NCBI GenBank assembly: GCA_963770315.1
Contig: CAVYPC010000002.1
Span: 2,542,001-2,606,000 of the forward strand
Reading direction: 5' to 3'
Source of the DNA: VRUE01 sp963770315
GTDB taxonomy: Bacteria > Actinomycetota > Thermoleophilia > Solirubrobacterales > 70-9
DNA: 64,000 bases
In this document: positions 16,403 through 23,569 of the stretch, piece by piece
Numbering within the stretch: position 1 is the first letter of the stretch
Layout: each line of letters opens with the position of its first letter
The notes under the pieces: generated by a model
Told to the model about the DNA's origin: nothing
Seen by the model: only the letters and a program-made list of their open reading frames with translations
Database searches by the model: none
Made by a program: the position numbers and the translations under genes

Positions 16403-17065
16403 ATGGTGTCCCGAATGGAAGCCCCGGGACCACTGCGAGAGGTCCGCTCATGGGAAGAGGCTCTGCCCGACCGTAGCGCCGATGCCCCCGCGCTGGAAGC
16501 GATGCTGCTGACCGTCGGCGAGAAGGGCTACGCGAAGGCGACGGTGCGCGAGGTGGCCGAGCGCGCCCGCATCACGCAGGACCGCTTCCACCGCCGCTTC
16601 GGCAGCAAGGAGGCCTGCTTCGCGCGCGCTTACGAGGAGGCTGCCGAGCGGCTCACCGCCGAGTTGCTCGAAGCCTGCCGCGGCGCCGCTGACTGGCGCG
16701 ATGGCTTCCGCGCCGGCCTCGCCGAGCTGCTGCGCTTCGTCGCCGAGCAGCCGCTGCTGGCGAAGGCGCTGCTGCTCGAGGTGCGGGCGGCGCGCGGCGA
16801 TGCCTGGGCCGCCCACCAGCGCCAGGTCGAGCGCCTCACCGCCGCGCTCGACACGGCCCGCCACGAGCCCGGCGCCCGCTCCGAGGCCAGCCCGATGACC
16901 GCCGGCTTCGTCGCCGGCGCGATCGAGGAATCGCTCAGCATCGAGATCGCCGCCGGCCGCGCCGACGGCGCCCAGCTGCTCCTCGCCGACCTCACCCGCC
17001 TCGCCTTCCTGCAGCTCTTCGGCGAGGAGGCCGCTACGTCGCCGAGAACGGGTTCAGACAGCTGA
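16403..17065 (+). CDS. TetR-family transcriptional regulator
   Basis: A 220-residue TetR protein. The HTH is APALEAMLLTVGEKGYAKA, then TVREVAERARITQDRFHRRF and GSKEACFARAYEEA. The C-terminal domain contains FVAEQPLLAKALLLEVRAA, similar to the ligand domain of the other local TetR proteins. The start could be ATG 16403 or ATG 16415. Its 3' end overlaps the convergent VapC-type toxin gene by 32 bp. Ligand and targets are unknown. Confidence 0.85.
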   Translation: MVSRMEAPGPLREVRSWEEALPDRSADAPALEAMLLTVGEKGYAKATVREVAERARITQDRFHRRFGSKEACFARAYEEAAERLTAELLEACRGAADWRDGFRAGLAELLRFVAEQPLLAKALLLEVRAARGDAWAAHQRQVERLTAALDTARHEPGARSEASPMTAGFVAGAIEESLSIEIAAGRADGAQLLLADLTRLAFLQLFGEEAATSPRTGSDS

Positions 17066-17450
17066 CCCCAGTTCGCTCGACGTCAGCTGTATTCCGCGTG
17101 GCGAGAGTCAAACCGACGACCTTGGCGGTCGCCGCCAAGAGGCCATCGACCACAGGCAGGGGGTCGGGCGCGTTCATCCTCCCCCACTCCTCGGCGATCG
17201 CCCGATCGACCGGGAGGACGCGTTCGCGGTGCTGGTCGGCAACCCGACCCAGCCAGCTCTCGAGTGCCCCGGCGGTCTTTTGATCCCTACGCCGGATGGA
17301 TTCGATGCCGCGGCGTATCTCACCCAGCGTGAGGACGCTGAGAAATATCTCCTCGTCGGCCAGGGCAGCAAACCAAGAGGCGACATTACGGTCAGTGCGA
17401 TCGCCCTTGCGGAGCTCGGAGATGACGTTCGTATCGATCAGGTAACTCAA
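17034..17450 (-). CDS. PIN-domain toxin (VapC/FitB type)
   Basis: A 138-residue PIN-domain ribonuclease, the toxin of a type II toxin-antitoxin pair. The acidic residues expected for Mg-dependent RNA cleavage are visible: Asp in YLIDTNVISEL at the N-terminus, Glu in LTLGEIRRGIE, and Asp in PVVDGLLAATA; LTLATRNTADVE is the usual C-terminal block. FitB-like proteins have the same DTNVISELRK start. It overlaps the antitoxin gene by 4 nt (17447-17450) and the 3' end of the convergent TetR gene by 32 bp. Both active-site Asp residues are present, so the toxin is probably functional. Confidence 0.9.
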   Translation of the reverse strand: MSYLIDTNVISELRKGDRTDRNVASWFAALADEEIFLSVLTLGEIRRGIESIRRRDQKTAGALESWLGRVADQHRERVLPVDRAIAEEWGRMNAPDPLPVVDGLLAATAKVVGLTLATRNTADVERTGVSCLNPFSAT

Positions 17451-17680
17451 AGCTCGACCTGACGACCAAGGTCGTGTGGGCGGTCGAAGTCGCGGTCCTC
17501 GCCGACATCCGGAATCTCGAGAAGGAGCTCCTTCAGCGAAGTCCGCGCGCCGGGATGCCTTAGCGCCCCGCGGAGAATCTCCCGGTGCTCCTCCTCGGCC
17601 GAGCGACCGTGCTGGGCGGCGCGAATCTTCAACTCACGCACCACATCGCTCTCTATGTCGCGAACCAGAAGCTGCGCCAT
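17447..17680 (-). CDS. FitA/VapB-type ribbon-helix-helix antitoxin
   Basis: A 77-residue antitoxin. The N-terminus MAQLLVRDIESDVVRELKIR followed by AAQHGRSAEEEHREIL is the FitA-like ribbon-helix-helix DNA-binding domain. The acidic and proline-containing C-terminus (PDVGEDRDFDRPHDLG) should bind and block the PIN toxin. ATG 17680. The stop overlaps the toxin start by 4 nt, the normal order for this pair. Autoregulation through the TAGCAATGCTA palindrome just upstream is likely. Confidence 0.88.
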   Translation of the reverse strand: MAQLLVRDIESDVVRELKIRAAQHGRSAEEEHREILRGALRHPGARTSLKELLLEIPDVGEDRDFDRPHDLGRQVEL

Positions 17681-17690
17681 CCCATGATGA

Positions 17691-17701
17691 TAGCAATGCT
17701 A
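17691..17701. promoter_or_regulatory. Palindrome upstream of antitoxin gene (probable autoregulatory operator)
   Basis: TAGCAATGCTA is a perfect inverted repeat with a 1-bp centre, 10 bp upstream of the antitoxin ATG. FitAB/VapBC complexes commonly repress their own promoter through such repeats. Confidence 0.5.
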
Positions 17702-17732
17702 GCGTCCCTTCCTCCGGATACCCTCCCGCCCC

Positions 17733-18578
17733 ATGGACCGGGTCGACTCCTGCGCCGAGCTGCTGGCGGCACATTTCTCGCAGGGAAGGCATCTCGTGGT
17801 TGGATTGGATACCGATCCGCAACGAGTTCCCGACTCGGTCTCGCCGGGCGCCGCGGCGGCCGAGCGGGTGATCGAGTTCAACCGCCGCATCGTCGAAGCC
17901 ACCGCCGAGGTGGCCTGCGCCTACAAGCCGAACGCCGCCTTCTACGAGGCGCTCGGGGGCGATGGGTTCCAAGCGCTCGCCGAGACGATCGCGGCGGTCC
18001 GCCGCGACGCCCCCGGAACCGCCGTAATCCTCGATGCGAAGCGCGGCGACATCGGCTCGACCAACGCCGGTTACGTCGCCGCCGCCTTCGACCAGCTCGG
18101 CGCCGACGCGGTCACCGTTCATCCCTACCTGGGCGGCGAGGCGCTTGCCCCCTTCCTCGAGCGCCGCGAGAAGCTGGTCTTCGTCCTCGCCCGCACCTCC
18201 AACCCGGGCGCGGGCGAGTTCCAGGATCTTCTGGCCGACGGCCTGCCGCTCTACCGCCACGTCGCCCGCGCCGTCGCCGGCGACTGGAACACGGCGGGAA
18301 ACTGCGGCCTGGTCGTCGGTGCCACCTACCCCGAGGAGATGCGCCTGGTCCGCGAAGGCGTCCCCGCCGGAATGCCGATCCTGATCCCCGGCGTCGGCGC
18401 CCAGGGCGGCGACGTGACCGCGGTGGTCGCGGCCAACCGCGACGCCGGCAGCGACGCCTTCCTGATCGCCGCCTCGCGCTCGATCCTCTACGCCTCGAAC
18501 GGCGAGGACTTCGTCGAGGCGGCCCGTAGCGCAGCGCAGGAGCTCGACGCCGAGATCCGCGCTGCTGCGAGCGCCTGA
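17733..18578 (+). CDS. pyrF: Orotidine 5'-phosphate decarboxylase
   Basis: A 281-residue enzyme that decarboxylates OMP to UMP, the last step of de novo pyrimidine synthesis. The catalytic Asp-Lys-Asp tetrad region is clear in ILDAKRGDIGSTN. Substrate-binding blocks HLVVGLDTDPQRVP, CAYKPNAAFYEALG, VHPYLGGEAL and ILIPGVGAQGGD are present. The length and motif DAKRGDIGSTN place it in the longer type-2 PyrF subfamily used by actinobacteria. ATG 17733. It stands alone, with the toxin-antitoxin pair upstream on the opposite strand and a convergent AAA ATPase 2 bp downstream. Confidence 0.95.
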   Translation: MDRVDSCAELLAAHFSQGRHLVVGLDTDPQRVPDSVSPGAAAAERVIEFNRRIVEATAEVACAYKPNAAFYEALGGDGFQALAETIAAVRRDAPGTAVILDAKRGDIGSTNAGYVAAAFDQLGADAVTVHPYLGGEALAPFLERREKLVFVLARTSNPGAGEFQDLLADGLPLYRHVARAVAGDWNTAGNCGLVVGATYPEEMRLVREGVPAGMPILIPGVGAQGGDVTAVVAANRDAGSDAFLIAASRSILYASNGEDFVEAARSAAQELDAEIRAAASA

Positions 18579-18580
18579 AG

Positions 18581-19732
18581 CTACTCCTCTGGCCCGTTCG
18601 ACGAGTCGGTCAAGCTCTGCCGACCGGCGGCGATCCAGGACGCGAGTAGCGGATCGACGATCTCGAGCTCAGCGCCTTGACCATGGACGTATCCCTCGTC
18701 GATCAGCCGATCGCGGGAATCTCTTGCGGTCGAGCGTGCCAGTTGCAGTTCGTCGAGCACGCTCTTTTTCATCAAGAAGCCGGGACCGCGAGAGATCGCC
18801 GCGAGAGATCGCCTCTCGGCATCTGCCAGTCCGTTCCAGATGGAGTCGAACTCGTCCCGCAACTCGAGGTAGACGTCGTTCATCGCCTCCTGCCATCCCG
18901 CCTCATCGCTTTCCGCACTTGGGGCGGTGTGCTCCCAGAGGAAGTGGGCCAGCAACATGGCGCGCTGAGGGTGGCCCTGGGCGGTTGCCAGCAGCGGATC
19001 GAGGATTCCTCCAACATCGCGATCCGAGCGGGCAAAGCGGCCGCCGATGTACTCGCCGAGATCGTCCTCCGGGAGGGGGCCGAGGCGCACAGAGCGCGCC
19101 TGTCCGTAGAAAGGCCTCGTCCGATCTCCGAACAGGCGTCGCATCATGCCGGGGTGCGAGCCGGCGAAGACGTAGCTTGCCTCGGCCTCGTGCTGCTCCA
19201 AGCGACTTCTGATCAGCCCATCGACTGGGGGCTTCGTCAACAGGATGTCCTGAAACTCATCGAAGACGACCAGGGTAGGGGTCCCGGTCCTTTCCATGAT
19301 CTTGACTGGAAGATCGAGCAGCCAGCTGAGCCGGCGCCCGACCTCGGTCTCGATCGTCGGCTCCAGGCTGATACCAGTCTTCGGGACCTTGACTGTTGGC
19401 CGGAACGTCCGAATGATCCCCACGGCGAGGTTCCGGGCTGCACCGTGCAAGCTCCTCCGGTAGGCGTCTTCGATCCGATCGGCTGCCTCGGTCACGGAGA
19501 GCAACCCGTAGAAGTTGACGTAGACGGTGTTCATCCCGAGCTTCTCCGCTTCCACGCGAACCCTCTTGAGGAGGGTGGTCTTGCCGTAACGGCGGGGGGC
19601 CGTGAGTCGACTGTTGTCGTTCGCCTCAGCCAGCCTGACCAGCAGCCGCAGCTCCCGCTCTCGATCGATCAGCTCATCCGCCGATGCGGGCTTCGAGAAG
19701 TTGAACGGATTGAGTTCCGTCACTCCGGCCAT
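18581..19732 (-). CDS. P-loop AAA ATPase with C-terminal winged-helix-like tail
   Basis: A 383-residue ATPase of the archaeal-type AAA/STAND-like group. The Walker A is TAPRRYGKTT at about residues 44-53 and Walker B is LVVFDEFQD at about 154-162. The sensor-like SYVFAGSHPGMMRRLF and the lid PRAMLLAHFLWE-like segment (HPQRAMLLAHFLWEH) follow. The C-terminal part (DAERRSLAAISRGPGF, then LARSTARDSRDRLIDEGYVH and ELEIVDPLLASWI) reads as a winged helix. Substrate or partner is unknown; relatives often regulate transcription or defence-like functions. Its upstream region holds two GC-rich palindromes in tandem (19751-19794). It is a second, intact relative of the frameshifted ATPase at 14405. Confidence 0.85.
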   Translation of the reverse strand: MAGVTELNPFNFSKPASADELIDRERELRLLVRLAEANDNSRLTAPRRYGKTTLLKRVRVEAEKLGMNTVYVNFYGLLSVTEAADRIEDAYRRSLHGAARNLAVGIIRTFRPTVKVPKTGISLEPTIETEVGRRLSWLLDLPVKIMERTGTPTLVVFDEFQDILLTKPPVDGLIRSRLEQHEAEASYVFAGSHPGMMRRLFGDRTRPFYGQARSVRLGPLPEDDLGEYIGGRFARSDRDVGGILDPLLATAQGHPQRAMLLAHFLWEHTAPSAESDEAGWQEAMNDVYLELRDEFDSIWNGLADAERRSLAAISRGPGFLMKKSVLDELQLARSTARDSRDRLIDEGYVHGQGAELEIVDPLLASWIAAGRQSLTDSSNGPEE

Positions 19733-19750
19733 ACGAGGGAGATTAACGCA

Positions 19751-19794
19751 GGTGGCGGATTAGCCGCCACTTATCTGGCGGACTAACCGCCACC
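19751..19794. repeat. Tandem TGGCGG/CCGCCA palindromes upstream of AAA ATPase (probable operator)
   Basis: Two 17-bp palindromes differ at two positions: TGGCGGATTAGCCGCCA (19753-19769) and TGGCGGACTAACCGCCA (19776-19792). Half-sites start at 19753, 19764, 19776 and 19787, i.e. 11, 12 and 11 bp apart, about one helical turn. The array lies 19 bp upstream of the ATPase ATG and 4 bp from the stop of the preceding TetR gene, so it occupies the only promoter space. Confidence 0.65.
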
Positions 19795-19798
19795 ACCC

Positions 19799-21196
19799 TC
19801 AGTCCGACTTGGCGATCTCCGAGGCCTCGGCGCTGCCGAGGTACGGAGTCAGGGTGAACTCGACCAGGTCCGGGAGCAGCTCTTCCAGATCCTCGGTCTT
19901 GCCGGCGATGATGCGGCGTGAGATCAGCGAGACCATGCCGCCGACCAGCGCTTCCTCGGTGGTCGGCGAGAGGCGGGAAAGGACCTCTGGCGGGCGGCCC
20001 TCGCGGCCCTCTTGGAAGTAGGGGACGAAGCTCTGGATCGCGGCGTCGTAGCGCTCGACCACGGCCGGGCCGGCGACCAGGGCCTCGACCATGCAGAGGC
20101 GGGCCAGGTTCGGCTCGGCGGCGAGGAACTGCAGCATCGCGTCGATCCCGGCCTTGATCGCCCGCGGCCACTCCTCGGTCTCGTCGAAGGCCGCCGAGAC
20201 GCGCTCGCGCAGCTCCTTCATCACCGTGTCGTAGGCGGCGACGAAGCACTCGTCCTTGCTCGAGAAGTGCTCGTAGAAGGTGCGCCGGGAGACCGCCGCG
20301 GCGCGGGTGATGTGGGCGATCGTCGTGCCGGAGTAGCCGTGCTCGGCGATCGCCTCGGCGATACCGGCGATCAGTCGCTCCCGCTGGTTATGAGTGACAA
20401 ACTCACGCGGTAGCCCGTGCCTGCCCGGGGGCAGGCGGGCGAGCTCGGGCGGATAGTCCTCCGCGCCGTCGCTAGGCTCTTTGTCCGATTTGCCACTGGG
20501 TTTCCGTGCCACACCGCGAGCATATCCCTCCGGCAAGCCGGAGCCCCTGCTCAACTCGGCCATAGCCGCCTCCATACCGAGATAGGGCATCACCGCCGCG
20601 GACATCAGCTGCGGCACCAGCTCGGGCAGCTCGTCGACCGCGCCGCGGACGACCCGGGAGTAGATCTGACCGTAGGCGGATCCGGCCAGCGCCTCGGCTG
20701 TCGTGTGGGGAACGGCCTCGGGATCGTCCATCTCCTGGCGACCGGCGTCGATCAGCGAGGCGATCACCCGCATCGTCATGTCGCGGCGGGCGCGGGCGGC
20801 GTCGCCAGCCGCCAGCACCTCGACCCCGAAGGAGGCGCGGCTGGGGTCTTCGCGCAGACCCTCGATCACCTCGTAGGCGACGGCGCGGAGGCGATCGGGC
20901 CACTCTTCGCAGCTCTCATACGCCCTCACCATCGTCCCCAGGCACTGCTCGTTCTGCTCCTGCCAGGCGGAGAGGAAGCAGTCGTACTTGCCGCGAAAAT
21001 GGCGATCGAAGGCGGGGCGGTCGAGGCCCGCGCGGTCGAGGATCGACTCGATCGTCGTTTCGCCGTAACCGCGCTCGGAGGCGATCTCCACCAGCGCCTC
21101 GACGATCTGGGCGCGCTCGGAGCTGCCGGTCTCCTCGCGAGTCTCGGTGTCCAGCACTAGCGCATGCGACCCCCGGTCCCAGCCTTCGTTGGGCAA
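19799..21196 (-). CDS. Fused tandem TetR-family regulator (two complete TetR units)
   Basis: A 465-residue protein with two full TetR units in one frame. Unit 1 has its HTH at ERAQIVEALVEIASERGYGE, then TTIESILDRAGLDRPAFDRHF. Unit 2 begins after a polar linker (KPSGKSDKEPSDGAED) with LPPGRHGLPREFVTHNQRERL, then TTIAHITRAAAVSRRTFYEHF. Each unit ends with a LIG-like helix pattern (VPQLMSAAVMPYLGMEA; LLPDLVEFTLTPYLGSAEA), so both look whole. The start TTG 21196 is weak; another in-frame start a little downstream is possible. A single chain could replace the usual TetR homodimer. No ligand is predictable. Confidence 0.85.
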   Translation of the reverse strand: MPNEGWDRGSHALVLDTETREETGSSERAQIVEALVEIASERGYGETTIESILDRAGLDRPAFDRHFRGKYDCFLSAWQEQNEQCLGTMVRAYESCEEWPDRLRAVAYEVIEGLREDPSRASFGVEVLAAGDAARARRDMTMRVIASLIDAGRQEMDDPEAVPHTTAEALAGSAYGQIYSRVVRGAVDELPELVPQLMSAAVMPYLGMEAAMAELSRGSGLPEGYARGVARKPSGKSDKEPSDGAEDYPPELARLPPGRHGLPREFVTHNQRERLIAGIAEAIAEHGYSGTTIAHITRAAAVSRRTFYEHFSSKDECFVAAYDTVMKELRERVSAAFDETEEWPRAIKAGIDAMLQFLAAEPNLARLCMVEALVAGPAVVERYDAAIQSFVPYFQEGREGRPPEVLSRLSPTTEEALVGGMVSLISRRIIAGKTEDLEELLPDLVEFTLTPYLGSAEASEIAKSD

Positions 21197-21240
21197 TCCC
21201 TCCGAGCTCCCTGACTCGGGCGTCGCACGGCTGCCCCGGC

Positions 21241-21936
21241 TCAGCCGCCGGCTTTGGCCGGCGCTTCGGCTGCCGAGCGCTTTGCCGCTGGGGCGCCGAC
21301 GTACGGGGTGAGCGAGAACTCGACCAGCTCGGGGAGGAGCTGCTCGATCTCCTCCACCTGTCCCATCACGATGCGCTGGTAGATGATCCAGAAGATCCCG
21401 CCGACGATCGTCTCCTCGAGTGTCCCCGGCAGATCCTCGCCCTTCGCCGCCACCTTGCGCCCCATGCGGAAGAGCGGCACGAAGGCCTGGATCGAGCGTT
21501 CGTAGCGCTCGACCGCGGCCGGGCCGGCGGAGAGGGCCTCGACGATGCAGGTGCGGGCCAGGGCAGGCTCGGTGGAGACGTAGTGGAGGAAGGCGCCGAG
21601 GCCGGCGTTGACCCGGGCGGGCCAGCTGTCGACCCGGCTGGCGGCGTCGACGACGCGGCGCAGCGCCTCTTTGACGGCAAACTCCGAAGCGGCCAGAAAG
21701 CAGTCTTCCTTCGAGGAGAAGTTCTCGTAGAAGGTGTTGCGGGCGATGCCGGCGCGGCGCACGATGTCGGCTACGGTGACCGCCCGGTAACCCTTCTCCA
21801 CCGTCTCCTCGGCGAGGGCCGCGATGATGCGAGCGCGCTGGTGCTGGGTGATGAACTCGCGAGGCAGTGGATGCCGACCCGGGGGCATCCTGGTCGCTTG
21901 AGGAGCGCGTTCAGCCACGGAATCCAGGCTACTCAC
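21241..21936 (-). CDS. TetR-family transcriptional regulator
   Basis: A 231-residue TetR protein. The HTH is HQRARIIAALAEETVEKGY, then VTVADIVRRAGIARNTFYENF and SKEDCFLAASEFA. The pre-HTH motif MPPGRHPLPREFITQHQRARI ties it to the second half of the upstream fusion gene, and the terminal LLPELVEFSLTPYVG agrees. GTG at 21936 was taken as start. It is divergent from the TetR gene at 22033 across a 96-bp gap, and reads in the same direction as the fused regulator, 44 bp away. Confidence 0.87.
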   Translation of the reverse strand: MSSLDSVAERAPQATRMPPGRHPLPREFITQHQRARIIAALAEETVEKGYRAVTVADIVRRAGIARNTFYENFSSKEDCFLAASEFAVKEALRRVVDAASRVDSWPARVNAGLGAFLHYVSTEPALARTCIVEALSAGPAAVERYERSIQAFVPLFRMGRKVAAKGEDLPGTLEETIVGGIFWIIYQRIVMGQVEEIEQLLPELVEFSLTPYVGAPAAKRSAAEAPAKAGG

Positions 21937-21964
21937 AGGCCGCCGAGATTCAAGCTGGACGGAT

Positions 21965-21980
21965 TAACGGCATACCGCTA
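21965..21980. promoter_or_regulatory. Imperfect palindrome in divergent TetR intergenic region
   Basis: TAACGG-CATA-CCGCTA (16 bp, one mismatched pair) lies in the 96-bp gap between the TetR genes at 21936 and 22033. It is a candidate operator for either regulator; the evidence is symmetry alone. Confidence 0.35.
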
Positions 21981-22032
21981 CAGTACCGGAGGCCAGACAA
22001 CCTGTTCCCTAGATCAAGAGGAAGGGGTAGCA

Positions 22033-22731
22033 ATGGGGAAGCAGGCCGCAACCAACGTCCAGGCAGGGGCTGAGGGGACCGGCAGGATCCGGGAAGTGAA
22101 TCCACTCCCCCACACTCCCAAGCTCGAGCTTGTGAATTCTCCCAAGCGCGAAAAGATTCTCGAGGGAATGCTCGAGGCCGTCGGCTCAGAGGGCTACGAC
22201 ACGACCTCGGTACGCACGGTTCTCGACAGAACCGGCCTATATCGGCAGGCCTTCTACGACAACTTCCCCGACAAGGACGCCTGCTATCTGGCAGCGCTGG
22301 AGATGGGGATCGGGCGCCTCGAAGCGGTGATGACGAGGGCGGCGGCGAGCGAGGAGAGCTGGCGCGGCAGGTTGCGGGCCGGCCTCGGCGCGCTGCTCGA
22401 CTGCCTCGATGCCGAGCCGGATTTCGGCCGCGGTGTGATCGTCGAGGTCCACGCTGCGGGCCCGGAGGCCCTGGCAAGACGGGCCGAAGCGATGAAAAGA
22501 GCGGCCGATTTCATCGATCTGGCACGGCAGGAGGCCGGCGAGTCCGAGTCGCCGCCGCAGATCGCCCCCGAGGGCATCGTCGCCGGCATCCACGCGATCG
22601 TCCATTCGCGGCTCTCCACCGGGGCCACCGACGGCTTTCGCAGGCTGCTGCCCGAGTTCATGTACTTCGCCGTGCTGCCCTACTTCGGCGCCGAGGCGGC
22701 GGGCGCCGAGATGCAGGCCGCGCGCGCTTAG
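22033..22731 (+). CDS. TetR-family transcriptional regulator
   Basis: A 232-residue TetR protein. ATG 22033 is preceded by an AGAGGAAGGGG ribosome-binding site, so the longer open frame upstream was rejected. An unstructured N-terminus (about 45 residues) precedes the HTH KREKILEGMLEAVGSEGYDT, then TSVRTVLDRTGLYRQAFYDNF and DKDACYLAALEMG. The ligand domain has LLDCLDAEPDFGRGVIVEVHAAG and ends LLPEFMYFAVLPYFGAEAA. Unlike most of its neighbours it lacks the PPGRHG pre-HTH motif. It reads toward the TetR gene at 22782, 50 bp downstream, so the two may share a transcript. Confidence 0.86.
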   Translation: MGKQAATNVQAGAEGTGRIREVNPLPHTPKLELVNSPKREKILEGMLEAVGSEGYDTTSVRTVLDRTGLYRQAFYDNFPDKDACYLAALEMGIGRLEAVMTRAAASEESWRGRLRAGLGALLDCLDAEPDFGRGVIVEVHAAGPEALARRAEAMKRAADFIDLARQEAGESESPPQIAPEGIVAGIHAIVHSRLSTGATDGFRRLLPEFMYFAVLPYFGAEAAGAEMQAARA

Positions 22732-22781
22732 CGCGGTCGGCGTTGGACAGGTCGCAAGTCCTGCCCTACATTGAAGTGGCG

Positions 22782-23447
22782 ATGGATTCGCCATCCACTT
22801 CGAATCCACAACGACCCGGATTGCCCCGCGCATACGAGGTTCGCTCCGAGCGCGAGCGGGTGCTGGAGGCGATGGTGAGGATGGCGGCGGCGAAGGGCTA
22901 CGAGGCGACGACCGTGGCCGACGTGGTCGAGTTCGCCGGCGTCTCGCGCGAGACCTTCGACGAGATGTTCGAGGACAAGGAGGCCTGCTTCCTGGAGGCC
23001 TACGAAGCGGTCTTCGACGTGCTGGTCGCACACGTCACAGCGGCCTTCGAGGCGGCGGCGGAGGAGCCCTGGCCGGAGCAGATCGCGGCAGGGCTGGGGG
23101 CGCTGGTCGAGCTGCTGGCCGTCGAGGCCGACATCGCGCGGCTGGCGATGGTCGAGGTGACCGCGGCGGGCGACGACGCGCGCGAGCGCTACCGGGCGAT
23201 GCTGACCCGCTTCACCCCCTTCCTGGAGAAGGGCCGCTCCTACTCGGGGCAAGGCGAGGAACTGCCGGCCGACACGGCCCGCTTCGCGATCGGGGGCGCC
23301 ACCTCGATGATCTTCGACGAGGTCCGTGCCGGGCGCGGACCGGAGCTGACGCGCATCCTTCCCGACCTCGTCTTCGCGGTGCTGATGCCCTACCTCGGCT
23401 CGGAAGCGGCTGAGGACGAGATGCGGCGGGTCACGCGGGAGAGCTGA
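22782..23447 (+). CDS. TetR-family transcriptional regulator
   Basis: A 221-residue TetR protein starting at ATG 22782 (MDSPSTSNPQRPGLPRAYEV). A TTG at 22743 would add 13 residues. The HTH is SERERVLEAMVRMAAAKGYEAT, then TVADVVEFAGVSRETFDEMF and DKEACFLEAYEA. The ligand domain carries LAVEADIARLAMVEVTAAG and ends with ILPDLVFAVLMPYLGSEAAED. Its stop codon is the start of a 26-bp arm of a long palindrome shared with the convergent enoyl-CoA hydratase gene. Confidence 0.87.
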   Translation: MDSPSTSNPQRPGLPRAYEVRSERERVLEAMVRMAAAKGYEATTVADVVEFAGVSRETFDEMFEDKEACFLEAYEAVFDVLVAHVTAAFEAAAEEPWPEQIAAGLGALVELLAVEADIARLAMVEVTAAGDDARERYRAMLTRFTPFLEKGRSYSGQGEELPADTARFAIGGATSMIFDEVRAGRGPELTRILPDLVFAVLMPYLGSEAAEDEMRRVTRES

Positions 23448-23569
23448 CGAGGAGGCCCGGGTGGGGGTCTCCACTTAACTTTTTCGGTGCTGCGCCTTCC
23501 GGCTGTCGCCTGGTGCCGGCGGCGAAAAAGTACAAGACGTTCCGACCCCCACCCGGGCCTCCTCGTCAG
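23444..23569. repeat. Long palindromic element / bidirectional terminator between convergent genes
   Basis: Perfect 26-bp inverted arms at 23444-23469 and 23544-23569 enclose 74 bp with a second stem: ACTTTTTCG pairing with CGAAAAAGT. The arms include both flanking stop codons (TetR at 23447; hydratase at 23566), so each gene ends on the same sequence. The total length is 126 bp. It could be a strong two-way terminator or a palindromic repeat element; the same architecture (G-rich left arm, inner T-run/A-run stem, 126 bp) recurs inside the gene at 35720-37255. Confidence 0.75.
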
